Positions 1 to 11,384 are shown, numbered from the stretch's first letter. The stretch is DNA of 64,000 nucleotides from Proteles cristata cristata (GCA_017311185.1 JAESUZ010001294.1:1302001-1366000); one strand, 5' to 3'. Notes: a model not told the origin generated them from the sequence alone. Program-made: numbers and translations.

Positions 1-1060
1 CCACAAGTGCCCTCCTCCATGCCCATCACCCCCCTTCCCCTCCCCCCCATACCCATCAGTCCTCAGTTTGTTCTCAGCATTCAAGAGTCTCTCATGATTT
101 GCACTTTTAAAAGATGTCTTAAAACAAGTATTTTGCCTTCTCTTGATATAGAGACACCATCTACTCGACAGCACCAAGTAACGCCTCCTGTGGCATGTGT
201 TGTCGTTGATGGGCAGGGAGAGCACACCTACTCATTGGACTTGTTCCAGGTGCCAACACATGGCCAGCAGGAGCCAGAGGCTGTGATCTTTCCTTCTCAG
301 AGGCCAGAACAGAGTCTCCAGTAAGGGATGTCCCCAGCGATGCATAGCTGGTTGGGGGTGCTGTGACTCACACTGAGAAAAACGTGGAAAAACCCCCTTG
401 ACTCCCACTCACTCCTGTGTGAATGGTGGGCCCTCACCTGTGCCCCTGGACCTTAGTCATCTTGGGTCAGACTCTTACCCAATTCATTGAGATGATTGGC
501 TTATTCTCTGTTCCTCACGGGTGTGAGCCAAAGCCAGAGACTATATCCCTTTCTCCTGGGTACCTTCAGGGCCCAGCCCAGTACATGGCTCTTTGGAGAA
601 AAGTAAACAGTCCAGGAGGGAGTCTCTGCCCCAGATTGAGCCCAGGCCTCTGTCTGACACTGAATTTGTAAACGTCACTGCAGATGATTTTGCACATCGG
701 TGAATGTACCTCATTTTGACCACCTGCTTTTAAAAATAATCTTTTCTTTCTTAGCCTGTGAGGGACCAAAGCCCTTTAACTGGAGTATTTTCCTTCTGCA
801 GCAGCAGTGAGAGGCTGATGTCAAGATCGTGTGCAACCCATTTCACTTCTTTCCCGATGGATTGATAACAGGGCTGAGAAGTCATATCTTTGGGAACCAG
901 AGGCCTCTGTGGACCTCATTCCATGAGGGTTTTGTCTTTTCTCCAGCGTTGCCAAAGCAAATGCAGGAAGCATTGAAATCTTTGACTATACTTGTGGATT
1001 TGTCTCTTTCTCCTTGCAGTTACATTAGATTTTGCTTCAGTAATTTGAAATGCTATCCTT
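1..1060. other. Unassigned non-coding DNA
   Basis: I recognise no gene, young repeat or RNA here. Open frames are short (up to 105 codons), lie on both strands and lack plausible exon boundaries. One CAG|GTGAGG-type donor occurs on the minus strand near 433, without a convincing acceptor upstream. The stretch is probably intronic or intergenic. Confidence 0.5.
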
Positions 1061-1589
1061 AGGTGCATAAATGTTTAAGATTACTATGTCCTTTTGATAA
1101 ATTGACTCTTTTTGTTATGAAATGACCCTCTTTACCCTTGGTAGTATTCTTTGCTCCAGAATCTACTTTATCTGATGGTAACAGGGTCCCTGCAGCTTTC
1201 TTTTGACTGGTTTTAACATGATCTCCCCTATCCTTTACTTTTTAACCTATTTGTACCTTTATGTTTAAGTGTATTTCTTGCAGATAGTACCAAGGTGTGT
1301 GTCTTGATTTTTTAATCCAATCTGTCAATCTCTGCCTTTTAGTTGAGGTGTTTTTGTGATTAATACAATCATATTTAAGTCTACCAGCTTGCTATTTGTT
1401 TTCTAGTTGTCTCAATTGTTATTTGATTCCTTTTCTTCTTTTTCTGTATTCATTTGAGTTATTTGAAAATAATAATAATAATAAATTATATTATTTCCCT
1501 TTTTTGACTGGTGTCACTTTAGTGGTTGTTTTAGGGTTTACAGTGTACATCTTTAACTCATCAGTCTACCTTTAAATAATAAGATACCA

Positions 1590-1814
1590 TGGGGCGTCTG
1601 GGTGGCTTAGTCGGTTAAGTGTCCGACTTTCGCTTAGGTCATGATCTCGCGGTTCGTGGGTTCAAGCCCCGTGTCGGGCTCTGTGCTGACTGCCAGCTCA
1701 GAGCCTGGAGCCTGTTTCAGAGTCTGTGTCTCCCTCTCTCTCTGACCCTCCCCTGCTCGTGCTGTCTCTCTCTCTCTCTCCTAGAAATAAATAAAAATAT
1801 TTTTTTAAAAAGGT
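1590..1814 (+). mobile_element. CanSINE (young felid subfamily)
   Basis: The element runs from a GGGGCGTCTGGGTGGC head through a B-box-like GGTTCGTGGGTTCAAGCCCC to a CT tract and CCTAGAAATAAATAAA tail. It carries the TTTCGCTTAGG and CTGACTGCCAGCTCAG variants. A 16-bp target duplication flanks it: aaataataagatacca at 1574-1589 and aaataataggatacca at 1815-1830, one mismatch. Confidence 0.95.
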
Positions 1815-2240
1815 AAATAATAGGATACCATTTTTGATATGTTATAAGAACCTTATAATATGTCCATTGATCCTCCTCTGGCTTTCATACTTGTGTTATT
1901 ATACATTTTACTTATATATATCCCCCCAACATGTTATTTTTTATCTAAAGAGTCAAACTTTAAAGGAGATTTAAATAATTTTTTAAAGCCTTATACATTT
2001 ACCTATGTATATAAAAGTTACCTCTACATTCCTTTGTAGAGGTCCGTATTTCCATCTGAAACCATTTTTGTTCTCCTAAAGAACTTCCTGTAACACTTCT
2101 AGTGGTGCAATTGTTACTACAGCATTGGTATGTCTGAAAAAATGTCTTTATTAAACCTTTATTTTTGAAAGTTTTTTTTTTCTGGGTGGAGTATTCTAGG
2201 TTGACAGTTTTATTCCTTGAGGGCTTTAAAGATGTTCCTA

Positions 2241-2385
2241 GGGCGCCTGGGTGGCTCAGTTGGTTAAGCATCTGACTTCGGCTCAGGTCATGATCTCACA
2301 GCTTGTGGGTTTGAGCCCCACGTCAGGCTCTGTGCTGACAGCTCAAAGAATCTGCTATATCCTGATCTTCATTTCTGTGTGTGTA

Positions 2386-2425
<40 letters not shown>

Positions 2426-2444
2426 CTATCTCTCTCTCTCTTTA
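2241..2444 (+). mobile_element. CanSINE, tail replaced by expanded CT/TATC tract
   Basis: A GGGCGCCTGGGTGGCTCAG head is followed by the usual body to CTGTGCTGACAGCTCA. The 3' part is rearranged and ends in a (CT)n/(CTAT)n run at about 2389-2443 without an A-rich tail. No clear target duplication was found. Confidence 0.9.
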
Positions 2445-4618
2445 GGAGCTTCTGAATTATTTTTCTCTTTATTACTAGTTTTGAGCGACTTGATTATGGT
2501 GTGACTTGGTGCTATTTTCTTCATATTCTAGTGCTTGGAGCTCACTGATATTTCTGAGTTCATAGTTTTCATCAAATTTGGGACGTTTTCTAATTTTGAA
2601 GATGGTATCTTTTCTGTCACTCCCTCCCCACATCTCCTCCTTTGGGTATTCTAATTGCACATAGATAAGCCCACCTGAAGCTGTCCCGGAGCTCACACAT
2701 GCTCTGTTCATTTTTTAAGATTCATTTCTCATTCTATGTTTTATTTCAGAAAGTTTCTAGTGTTACATCTTCAAGTTCATTCATCTTTTTTTCTGCACTG
2801 CCAAATCTGCCATCAATTCCATCCAGCGAATTTTCACTTCAGACTTCGTCATTTTCAACCCGAGAAGTTTGACAAGGGCTTTTATATCTTCCATGGTTCT
2901 ACTTAACTTTTTGAGTCTCTGAAACACTGTCTTAATAACTTAATAACTTTTAATATCCTTCTTTTCAAATCAAAACTCTGCATCAGGTCTGAGTTGGCCT
3001 CCACTGATTGTTCTCTTCTTTATGAAAAATGGTGCTGTTTTTCCGCTGTGTGTGCCTGGTAATCTTTGACCAAATGCCAGACATCTTGAATTGTACCTTT
3101 TTGCGTGCTAGATATTTTTACATTCCTATATTCATGAGCTTTGTGCTAGAATAGTTAAGTCACTCAGCAACAGTTTGATCCTTTCCAGGAGTACTTTCAT
3201 GATTTGTTAGGTAGGTCCAGAGCAACACACAGTCTAGGGTCAATTACTCCCCCCAGTACCAAGTCAAGAGCTTCCTGAGTATTCTCTCCAACATTCCCTG
3301 GACGGAGAGCTTTTAAAATCTGGCTGCTGGGAAGAGTCACCATTTCTGGTGTTATATGAGGGCTGGACACTGTTCTCTTCAATCTTTTCGGACAGTTCTT
3401 TCCCAGCCTCAGGCTGGTGCCTCACATGTGTGTGCTCACTGGTCCTTGTTGCACCCCTGGAGTCTCTGTGCCTTCCCTCACTGTCGCTCCACTCTCTCTG
3501 GTACTCTGTCCTGTAGACTCCTGCCACTGTGGCCCCACTGGGCTCTCAAGTCCAACTACACAAAATCAAAGAATCCAACAGTTTCCACCTGGAGTTCCAT
3601 TCCTTCCTCCACTCCAAGGGCAGGAAATGCTCTCAAGGTAATTATCTGGGGAAATTTTAGGATTCAACTCACTTGTTTCCCATCTCTAAGAAACCATTGT
3701 CTTATGCTGACCAATATCCATAGTTCTGAAAACTATTGCTTCATATAATTTGTCTGATTCTGTTTCATTTGGGTTATTTCAGCGAGAAAGTAAAGGGGAA
3801 AACTTTCCTTTCCCTATTGCTCTATCGTGGCCACCTTGCTCTCGTTCTAGATGGGAGGGTAAATCCAGTACCTATTATTCCATCTTGGCTGGAATCAGAA
3901 GTCTATTTTTTAGTTGTTACTTAGTGTCACCTAGGATGGAGATCATTATAATTATTTGTCCATTCTGTGGTTGATAGGCTGTTGCGTTATTTCAAAGTTT
4001 GAGTTATTATAAATGAAACTGTTTTGAACATTTTTATGCATACATTTTGGGAGATGCAGATACTTCTCTCAGGTAAACACTTAGGAGTAGAAGTGCCAGG
4101 TTTTTGAACAGGTACATGGTCAGCTTTAAGAGAGGTGCTAAACAGTTTCCAAAGAGGTTCATGATTTTAAACTCCCACCGGCATCATAGGAAGTTCCAGT
4201 TGCTCCACATCCTCATTAGCACTTAGTTCTGTCAGTGTTTTTCATGTTAAGCTATTCTGGGGTAGCCCATTTTAATCTGTATTTCCCTAAGGACTAGTGA
4301 TTTTTATTGAGCACTGTTTCATATGCTCAATGACCATAAGAATATCCGCTTACATGAAGTATGTATTCAGGTCTTCAGTCCATTTTAAAATTGGATTGCT
4401 TAACTTTCATAATGATCACATCAGGTTTTTAATAATATGTACTCGGAACATGAATCTTTTGTCAAATATATTATGATCAATATCCTCGCCTGTTTATGGC
4501 TTATCTTTTCACTCTTTTTTTTATGGTGTATTTTGGTAAACAAAAGCCATCAATTTTAGTGTTGGCCAATTCTTTTGGTGTCTTGTTCAAGAAACTGCCA
4601 TGCCAAATCATAGATTTT

Positions 4619-4816
4619 CTTTTTTTTAAGTTTATGTATTTATTTTGAGAGAGAAAGAGCACAGGTGGGGTTGGGTCAGAGAGAAAGAGACAGAATCCCA
4701 AGGAGACTCCACACCATCAGAGCAGACACCGATATAGGGCTTGAACCCATGAACAGCAACATCATGACCTGAGCTGAAGTGAGACGCTTAACCGACTGAG
4801 CCACCCAGATGCCCCC
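4619..4816 (-). mobile_element. CanSINE, antisense
   Basis: A T-rich start, a GAGAGAGAAAGAG tract and an end in GACTGAGCCACCCAGATGCCCCC show a reverse-orientation CanSINE. It is noticeably diverged from the consensus, so it is older than the copy 40 bp downstream. Confidence 0.9.
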
Positions 4817-4857
4817 AGGTAGATATTTTCATGTTTTCTTCTAAAAACATTATTATT

Positions 4858-5115
4858 GGGGCACCTGGGTGGCTTAGTCGGTTAAGCGTCCGACTTTCGC
4901 TTAGGTCATGATCTCGCGGTTCGTGGCTTCGAGCCCCGCGTCGGGCTCTGTGCTGACTGCCAGCTCAGAGCCTGGAGCCTATTTCAGTCTGTGACTCCCT
5001 CTCTCTCTGACCCTCCCCTGCTCACGCTGTCTCTCTCTCTCTCTCTCTCTCCTAGAAATAAATAAAACATTAAAAAAAAATCTTTAAAAAAAATAAAAAA
5101 ATAAATTAAAAAAAT
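4858..5115 (+). mobile_element. CanSINE (young felid subfamily) with long A-rich tail
   Basis: A GGGGCACCTGGGTGGCTTAGTC head, the TTTCGCTTAGG variant and a CCTAGAAATAAATAAAAC tail extended by A-rich repeats. A perfect 15-bp target duplication (aaaaacattattatt) lies at 4843-4857 and 5116-5130. Confidence 0.95.
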
Positions 5116-5130
5116 AAAAACATTATTATT

Positions 5131-5694
5131 TTTTCCTTTCTTCTCCTTGAATACAGCAGCAATGGTTTGAGAAATGTTACGTAGCTAAACTTCTTTTTGC
5201 CTTTCTAACGGATTTCTGTTCAATATCCAACTGTACGACACCGTCAAGAGGCAATGTGAAGTCATTGGCTGCATATCTTACTACATTAATAGTAGGTCTT
5301 AAACCCATTACAAGGTCCCCTGCTGTTTACATTGTGACTTGCTAATCAGTTAGCAAAACAAATATTTTCCTTCACTCTTACTTTGTTCTATCGTATCTCT
5401 GTTCTTTCTGTTTGAAAGCTTCTATAAATAACAGCTTGAAGAGCACTTTTCTTCAGCTGGGGGCCCGAGGGGTGAGTTTTTATTTCCATCTAGTTTTTCA
5501 TTGTTTTCTAAATTCTTTATAATAAACATGTGTACTTTTAATTTAAAAAATAAACTTTAAAAAAACGCATTGAACAATTGTGAGTAAAGTATATGTTTGT
5601 TTTTTCATTTGTAGGAAAAAACACATTTCTCAGCTCTTTCCTAAACGGATAATGTTAACTATACATATTTGACTTAGAAAAGCAACTTGCTCAG
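5131..5694. other. Unassigned non-coding DNA
   Basis: AT-rich sequence with no recognised repeat or gene. A GGG|GTGAGT string near 5470 resembles a splice donor but has no supporting exon frame. Confidence 0.5.
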
Positions 5695-5708
5695 AAAAGC
5701 TTTCTACA

Positions 5709-5929
5709 GGGGCGCCTGAGTGGCTCAGTCGGTTGAGCATCTGACCTCAGCTCAGGTCATGATCTCACAGTCTGTGAGTTCAAGCCCCACATTGGGTTCT
5801 GTGCTGACAGCTCAGAGCCTGGAGCCTCCTTCGGATTCTGTGTCTCCCTCTCTCTCTGTCCCTCCCCCACCCATGCTCAGTCTCTCTCTGTCTCAAAAAT
5901 GAATAAGCGCTTTAAAATTTTATTTATTT
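5709..5929 (+). mobile_element. CanSINE, outer member of a three-SINE nest
   Basis: A GGGGCGCCTGAGTGGCTCAG head and normal body, with a tail CAAAAATGAATAAGCGCTTTAAAA. Its 5' target duplication (aaaagctttctaca, 5695-5708) reappears only at 6425-6438, after two further SINEs that landed in its tail. Confidence 0.93.
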
Positions 5930-6164
5930 ATTTATTTTTTTAATGTTTTTATTTTTATTTTTTTTTTTTATTTCTGGGAGAGAGAGAGAGAGACAGCGTG
6001 AGCAGGGGAGGGTCAGAGAGCGAGGGAGTCACAGACCGAAACAGGCTCCAGGCTCTGAGCTGGCTGTCAGCACAGAGCCCGACGCAGGGCTCGAACCCAG
6101 GAACCACGAGATCATGACCTAAGCGAAAGTTGGACGCTTAACCGACTAAGCCACCCAGGCACCT
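5930..6164 (-). mobile_element. CanSINE, antisense, inserted in the tail of the 5709 SINE
   Basis: A T-rich tail, a GAGAGAGAGAGAGACAGCG tract and an end in CGACTAAGCCACCCAGGCACCT. It has the antisense forms of the young-subfamily variants (CCTAAGCGAAAGT, GCTGGCTGTCAGCACAG). It is followed by ctaaaataattttttt, which recurs after the next SINE. Confidence 0.93.
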
Positions 6165-6183
6165 CTAAAATAATTTTTTTTTT

Positions 6184-6406
6184 TAAATTTTTTTTTTTTA
6201 ATGTTTTATTTATTTCTAGGAGAGAGAGAGAGAGACAGCGTGAGCAGGGAGGGTCAGAGAGAGAGGGAGTCACAGACTGAAACAGGCTCCAGGCTCTGAG
6301 CTGGCAGTCAGCACAGAGCCCGACGCGGGGCTCGAACCCACGAACCGCGAGATCATGACCTAAGCGAAAGTCGGACGCTTAACCGACTAAGCCACCCAGG
6401 CGCCCC
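6184..6406 (-). mobile_element. CanSINE, antisense, third layer of the nest
   Basis: Close to the previous copy and also of the young subfamily; it ends in GCCACCCAGGCGCCCC. A 'taaaataatttttt' repeat flanks it (from 6166 and from 6407), consistent with a target duplication in the sequence following the second SINE. Confidence 0.93.
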
Positions 6407-6642
6407 TAAAATAATTTTTTTTAAAAAAGCTTTCTACAATCTACACTGTTTCCTTTATTAATAACATATGATTTTGATTAATCTTGGTCTTACCTTATCT
6501 GCAAATGAAGCCACAGAAAGTTTTAAAAATATAATAATTTGCCAAGTGTCATTAACAATTACCAAGGACAGAGGTTGAGTAATCCTTTGTGATGGTGTCC
6601 TTGTTGCAGGAGCAAGAGGAAGAGAGCTGGATAGAAATGTCT

Positions 6643-6866
6643 GGGGGCCTCTGAGTGGCTCACTCAGTTAAGTGTCTGACTTCTGCTCAGATCATGATCT
6701 CAGGGTTCGTGAGTATGAGCCCGGCATCCAGCTCTGTGCTGACAGCTCAGAGCCTAGAACCTGTGTCAGATTCTGTGTCTCCCTCTTCTCTCTGCCCTTC
6801 CCCTGCTTGCACGCCATCTCTCTTTTTCTCTCTCTCAAAAACAAATAAAGATTTAAAAATTTAAAG
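6643..6866 (+). mobile_element. CanSINE, diverged
   Basis: A GGGGGCCTCTGAGTGGCTCAC head, B-box region GGTTCGTGAGTATGAGCCC, CT-rich stretch and CAAAAACAAATAAAG tail. Many substitutions relative to the other copies suggest an older insertion. The target duplication is not clear. Confidence 0.9.
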
Positions 6867-6869
6867 AAC

Positions 6870-7445
6870 AAGAGTATCTGAAAAGGGCTACTTACACTCT
6901 GCCCAGTGTCTGCTTTCCCCGCACTATTGTGGGATAATTTTTACAGAGATGTATCCAGTCACCCGAGCCGCATTTAGAAAAACATAGTTTACTTGACAGC
7001 ATTTACAAATTATGTCTTCTCCTCAGAATGACTTACACTGCAGAAATGCTTCCATATGCTAAAGTTGGACATGCTATTGTAATGAAAAAGAGAGACATCT
7101 TTTAGCGGGTAGTTTTCATATACATACTAAACTGCAATAGGCACAAATTAGCAATGCTGTCCCTTAAGAGTTGACCATAAATGGTATTCTAATTCTTTCT
7201 ACCGCTCTCTGCTACAGATTGGGAGTGGATTTTGCCATAAAACAATGAGTCAGCAGGAATTCAATTATGATTTATCTAAGCAATGAAAGCAATTTGATAG
7301 CAATCATAATCCCTACGTTTTAATAAAAAAATACACTTGTTTCTCAAGTCCTTTGTGTTTCTTAGCATTCCAGGAGGAGACAACTTCCAACTTCAAATTC
7401 CAAAACACATATACTTGCAGTTAACTCCTCTCTATCAGACTTTAG
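6870..7445. other. Unassigned AT-rich DNA, possibly containing conserved non-coding sequence
   Basis: No repeat recognised. The portion around 7230-7330 includes an AP-1-like TGAGTCA and homeobox-type ATTA/TAAT words. This is a weak hint of regulatory sequence only. Confidence 0.35.
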
Positions 7446-7448
7446 AGT

Positions 7449-7671
7449 CGTGGTCTGCAAAGGGTGAACCACGGCCCAAATCCAGCTAACCGCCTGTTTT
7501 TGTAAATAAAGTTTTATTGGAACAGAGCCATGCACATTCATTTACCTATTGTCTGCGACTGCCTTTGTGCCACAAAAGCTGAGTTGAGTAGTTATTACAG
7601 TCACTTTTTTGCCCAGAACGCCTAAAATATTCACAACTGGTCTTTTATAGAAAAAAATGTTCTGACCCTTA
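7449..7671. mobile_element. Old hAT-like (MER-type) DNA transposon relic
   Basis: The text 'tttttgtaaataaagtttta' followed by 'ttggaacagagccatgcac' and 'gcctaaaatattcacaactg' matches a widespread non-autonomous mammalian hAT-type element remembered from the human genome. The ends are eroded and no clean 8-bp duplication is visible. Confidence 0.7.
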
Positions 7672-7846
7672 TTCTAATAAGTACCTTCTTATTTCTCATA
7701 CTGCAGAAATAAATGGGTGCTACCATCGCCAGATAAATGGGTACTGCCATTGTCGGTACTGTTACCAGCAGTTTTAGGACACAGGCAGGCAGGGTGATAG
7801 TCACACTCTAAAAAAATTGATGCTTAGAGCTTAGCCAGATTTTCTA

Positions 7847-8060
7847 TTCATTCATTCATTCAGCCACTCAACAAGTATTAAACACCTACAACACTCCAGG
7901 CTGTAATCCAGGAGCCAGGAAGATGGCAGTTTTATGGAGCTGCCAGCCTAGCTGGGGGTACAAAAATATAAAGGATCATACCTGGCCTGGAAGGGAACAT
8001 AATCCACAGACCTAAAAGAAGGTAAGTTGTTCTGACAAGAACCTCAAGAATCCTGCGTGA
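7847..8060 (+). repeat. Ancient mammalian interspersed repeat, start fragment
   Basis: The 'attcattcattcagccactcaacaagtatt' region and the following 'ccaggctgtaatccaggagc' resemble the 5' part of an old repeat beginning 'attcaacaaatatttattg' and reading towards 'ctggggatac'. The same family covers 60030-61330. Class is not resolved. Confidence 0.5.
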
Positions 8061-8690
8061 AGGGTCACATCCAGGCAAACCCTTGCACATACCTCTTGGC
8101 CACTCTTTATCCTCCTGGACTTCCCCTACGAAACCCCTCCCTTAGGAAAGGTTCCAGCCAAGTGGGTCACACTTAGATACAGACGCCTGACCTTCCATTC
8201 CTCCCAGAAGTGTCTGCATTTCATGACGTGTAGACTTGAGGGGATCCTAGACAGCAGAAAGGGACTTTGAGCACCTTGGCACAGTCATGCATCTGTCTCT
8301 AAGGAAACAGTGATTGTGCACCTGCTCTGTTGCAGGACCAGCCTTCGACCCGTTTAGGCAGCAGTGAATACTTCATTTGCTGTGAAACACACAGAGACTG
8401 AAGGAAAGCATGCTTGACACTGTCTGTCCCCTCCAGGTGCTCTATCCACCCTTCCCCGTCCAGCCCTGTTGCCTAGGAGGCTGACTCTGAGGGCTGCACC
8501 GAGGGGCTTTTGTCTTCTTTTTTGCGGGGTTCAGTTAAAGGGAGTCTCCAACTGGAAACGGAGAAGGGGAGAAAAGAGAGGGCCAGATCCTTATTTTCTT
8601 GCTCCCTCCCTGCCTGCCTGCTGGCTGGCAGGGCCAAAGATCATGGCTCCCTCTTAGGCGCCCCCTCGCACACCTACAGTGACGGCTTTA
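8061..8690. other. Unassigned non-coding DNA
   Basis: Moderately GC-rich and without recognised repeats. An AAG|GTAAGT donor-like string on the plus strand at 8019-8028 has no convincing exon upstream. Short overlapping open frames at 8469-8695 look incidental. Confidence 0.45.
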
Positions 8691-8693
8691 GCT

Positions 8694-8915
8694 AGAACTC
8701 TCTTATCATCTCTGCCCGCTGCCCCTGCAGGTGCCCCTGGGGGGTGGGGGGGTAAAAGGTCCATCCTGGTGCTCCACCACACCTAGGTGGTAGTCTCCTC
8801 CCCGGCCTCTCCCTGGGGGGGGGCCTCATTCTCAAGGTCACAGCCAGCCACAGCAGCGATGCTCTCAGATCAGACACTGACTCTGGGCCCCCCGCTTCAT
8901 TTGTAAGCTCCAAGG
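8694..8915 (-). other. Candidate terminal exon of an unrecognised minus-strand transcript
   Basis: On the minus strand a strong acceptor (CTCCTGTTCCTCCTCAG|CCTTGG) puts an exon start at 8915. If the incoming phase is 1, the frame runs open for about 73 codons to a stop near 8696. That reading is Arg/Pro/Gly-rich, with no domain I recognise. It is the last link in the chain that starts at the CpG island. The acceptor is good; the coding claim is weak, because composition is GC-rich and the frame is not recognisable. Confidence 0.22.
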
Positions 8916-9066
8916 CTGAGGAGGAACAGGAGAACTGGTAAACATTGTATATATCTTGAGCTCGGCGGCGACTCACCTCCAGACAGTGGCAAACTCAGGG
9001 CAGTTACTGGAGGGACCCCAGCCCCTTGTGCAGAGAGGCAAAGCCTCTGAGCCCGCCATGGCTTAC

Positions 9067-9222
9067 CTTCCTGTGTTCGGTGGAGGGCTGTGGGCAGACA
9101 AGCTGGAGTCCAAGCAGCAGGAGGGGACCCAGGACACTGAGAAGGAAAAACAGCAACAGGCAGGGCTGTGAGTATGTTCCAGGCAGCAGCATCCAGCGGA
9201 AGGCAGCAGCCCCGCCCCATCG
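9067..9222 (-). other. Candidate internal exon (156 nt), minus strand
   Basis: A pyrimidine-rich acceptor (CTCTTCTCTCCCTTCCAG|CGATGG) and a donor (AGGAAG|GTAAGC) bound 156 nt, exactly 52 codons, and all three frames are open. In phase 0 it reads a strongly hydrophobic Leu-rich segment (LLLFFLLSVLGPLLLLGLQL) followed by a polar, basic end, like a membrane helix or signal anchor. In phase 1 it reads a Pro/Ala-rich non-descript peptide that links without stops to the exon at 8915. I do not recognise either. Transcript data would decide. Confidence 0.28.
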
Positions 9223-9307
9223 CTGGAAGGGAGAGAAGAGTCCAGCCCCAGGATGTGACCCAGTGAAGGTGCACTGGGCCAGCAGCCTCACAGGAGGGGA
9301 GGTGGGC

Positions 9308-9415
9308 AGATCTGGGATCAAACCCTCTGCCACTTACCAGCAGGGTTCCTAGGTCAGGATATGTAATCTCCTGAGCCCCGGTCTCCTCCCCCAGAAGATG
9401 GGGATGACAAGAGAG
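9308..9415 (+). repeat. MIR fragment
   Basis: The order 'gatcaaaccctctgccactta', a short gap, 'ctcctgagccccggtctcct' and 'agaagatggggatgacaaga' follows the MIR core: 'tctgccacttactagctgtg', 'cctcagtttcctcatctgt', 'aaaatggggataa'. Confidence 0.65.
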
Positions 9416-9419
9416 GCTG

Positions 9420-9735
9420 GCTCAGAGGTTTGGGGAGACGGACACAGAGAAGGGGCTTGTGCATGCTTGGTCCCACTGGAGCGGCTAAGGTCAGGCTAAA
9501 TGTGGGGCTCTGAGCCTGGCCGGGGAAGCCCCTCTCCAACACGCCATGCTTCCCTGGGAGCCTTTCCTCTGATCGTCCTTGGCCTTTTTTTGTCACATAT
9601 GTTCTCCATGGGCGAGATTAGCTGCGTTAAGCCCGACTGTCACCAGCCCTGATTAGGACTTGTCATCAAATAAAGGGAAGGTATGAACAGGGGCCAGCTG
9701 GCCCTGAGACAGCAGGGTGTGCAAGGAGAGATGAA
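9420..9735. other. Unassigned non-coding DNA
   Basis: Nothing recognised. It contains one 80-codon minus-strand open frame (9354-9596) that overlaps the neighbouring MIR and looks incidental. Confidence 0.45.
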
Positions 9736-9739
9736 GCTT

Positions 9740-9870
9740 GGGATTCAAACACATCGAGGCTGGAATCCCAGCCCCACCAATCCCACCAATCTAGGGGGAT
9801 TGGGGTGAGCCAATGTCTCTGACTCCCCATGTTCTCACCTTCTGCACGGATGACGGGAGATGGCAGAGGT
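9740..9870 (+). repeat. Probable MIR fragment
   Basis: The phrases 'gggattcaaacacatcgagg' and 'gagccaatgtctctgactcc' and a final 'tgcacggatgacgggagatg' sit in MIR order, but with substantial divergence and an internal small duplication (ccaccaatcccaccaat). Confidence 0.45.
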
Positions 9871-9874
9871 GAAA

Positions 9875-11380
9875 ACACCCACACAGCGAGTGAATCGCAG
9901 GAGAGACAAGCACTGTCGGTTAATTTAAACGCCAGAAGTCCCTTGACTCGACATCATCCACGGCCTTGTTTTGAGCATCTCTGCAAAAAGGCCACTCGTC
10001 CTACTTAGCTGGATTCTGAAGCCTTTTTTAAGCTTTAACCCCAAGGACAGTTTAGTGACCCAGTGGTTCTCAAGCTTTCTGAGGCTCCCAACACAACGTG
10101 AGATGTGGAGCACCGCCCTCGGTCCAAGCAAAACTCACTGCGCGGAGGTGGACGTGAGGAAGCTCTCGGGATGTGGAGGTTAGGGCTTGTGGAGTTAGAG
10201 AAGGCTCCCCACCGTCTCTAAGTACCCTCCATTCCACTCCAGCCCTTCTTTGTATCAAATGAGCCAGACCCTAGCAGACCACCCAGAATGGATGTGGACA
10301 GACTGGTCAGGGAGAGCCATGGGATGGGAAGCAGGGCGAAAGGCTACATAACGAGGAGTCAGATACATCCTTGTCACTCTTGTCTAGAGTTGCAGCCAAG
10401 GCCCCAAAGCTGAGGGCCAAGGGGACGTATTACATACACACACATCTCAAAAAAGAAGGGATGCACGGTCTATTCAGGATCAGAATAGGAGGTGTCCCCT
10501 CTGCCTCACCCCTGATCCATGGGTGTAGCCTTTCACTACCTCTGCCTGTATGAGGAACGGCTGGAGAATGAGAGAAGTTTGCCCTGCGTGGATTTCTTCG
10601 AAGATTTATGCAGAAGTGCTGAGCACAGCCCCCTACTCTCCCATAGGAGAGGAAAACGTGGGGCACTCCTAAGCCAAACAGGAGGACTCCGTTTACAGAA
10701 CTTTATCTGAGCCCCTAAGTTCAGATCATGAGGACTGGGGCCAGATTCTCCCCCCAAAACCTAGCTGGAGTGTCTAGGAGGGCAGAGCGGAGAGAGAGGG
10801 CTGGAAGGGGAAGAGTCTGTGTTTCTAGACCATGCAGGCAGAAGATGCTGGCTTTTTCTCATCGGCTGTATGCAGGCATCGTGGAACGCTGGGCGTAGGT
10901 TGTCTAGAAAGAGGCTCCTGAAGGCTGCTTGCCGGGGTTAGGCGACGTGTGGTGGGTACCGGTAAAGTACAGAAGCTAGGAGGAGGGTCATAAGGGGGTG
11001 TCTAGCAGGAGACCCCAAGTGAGGAGGAAGTTCTCCATAGGGCAAACCGAAGCGCCCTGAGAGAGAAGACATCTGCCAACCCCAGGGCAGCAACACCAGA
11101 TCACCAAGGGCACCAAGCCCCCTTCCTCTCCTTGGCTCCACCAGGGAGCCAACAAGTGAAGAAACCAGCCACGCCCCCTCTTCCGGCTGCAGGGCTCTGA
11201 GGCCCCTCCCACTCTGCGGGCCGAGAAGACACCGAAATTTTTAAATCTGACTAGACTTTCTTTTTAACGCAGCGTATCTGTATACAAAATCCTTTCAAGC
11301 AGGGTGTCTATTCAGAAAAACAGAATATGACATTAGTTGTGAAAAGAATCAAAGAGTTGCTTTATAACTTGCTGAGGATC
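9875..11380. other. Unassigned non-coding DNA
   Basis: No convincing gene or young repeat. A 'cagtggttctcaagctttct' string at 10060-10080 resembles the end of an old hAT/MER5-type element but cannot be extended. Open frames (up to 78 codons) occur on both strands and look random. Confidence 0.45.
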
Positions 11381-11384
11381 TAGC

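Larger units (their letters stand above)
1061..4618 (-). mobile_element. Ancient L1-type LINE block, antisense, interrupted by SINEs
   Basis: The T-rich text of this block reads like the reverse complement of old mammalian L1 sequence. Phrases such as 'gtttacagtgtacatcttt', 'catcaaatttgggacgtttt' and 'ccagacatcttgaattgtac' recur in many mammalian L1 relics, from memory. The part from about 3960 also resembles antisense L1. No long open frame survives. SINEs at 1590 and 2241 interrupt it, and the SINE at 4619 abuts its right end. The precise subfamily and internal boundaries (perhaps two elements) need a RepeatMasker run. Confidence 0.6.

Noticed and set aside
5930..6406. Repeats in series as a CRISPR-like array
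   Set aside because: The repeated units are adjacent 220-bp SINEs with T-rich tails, not short repeats with unique spacers, and the DNA is mammalian.
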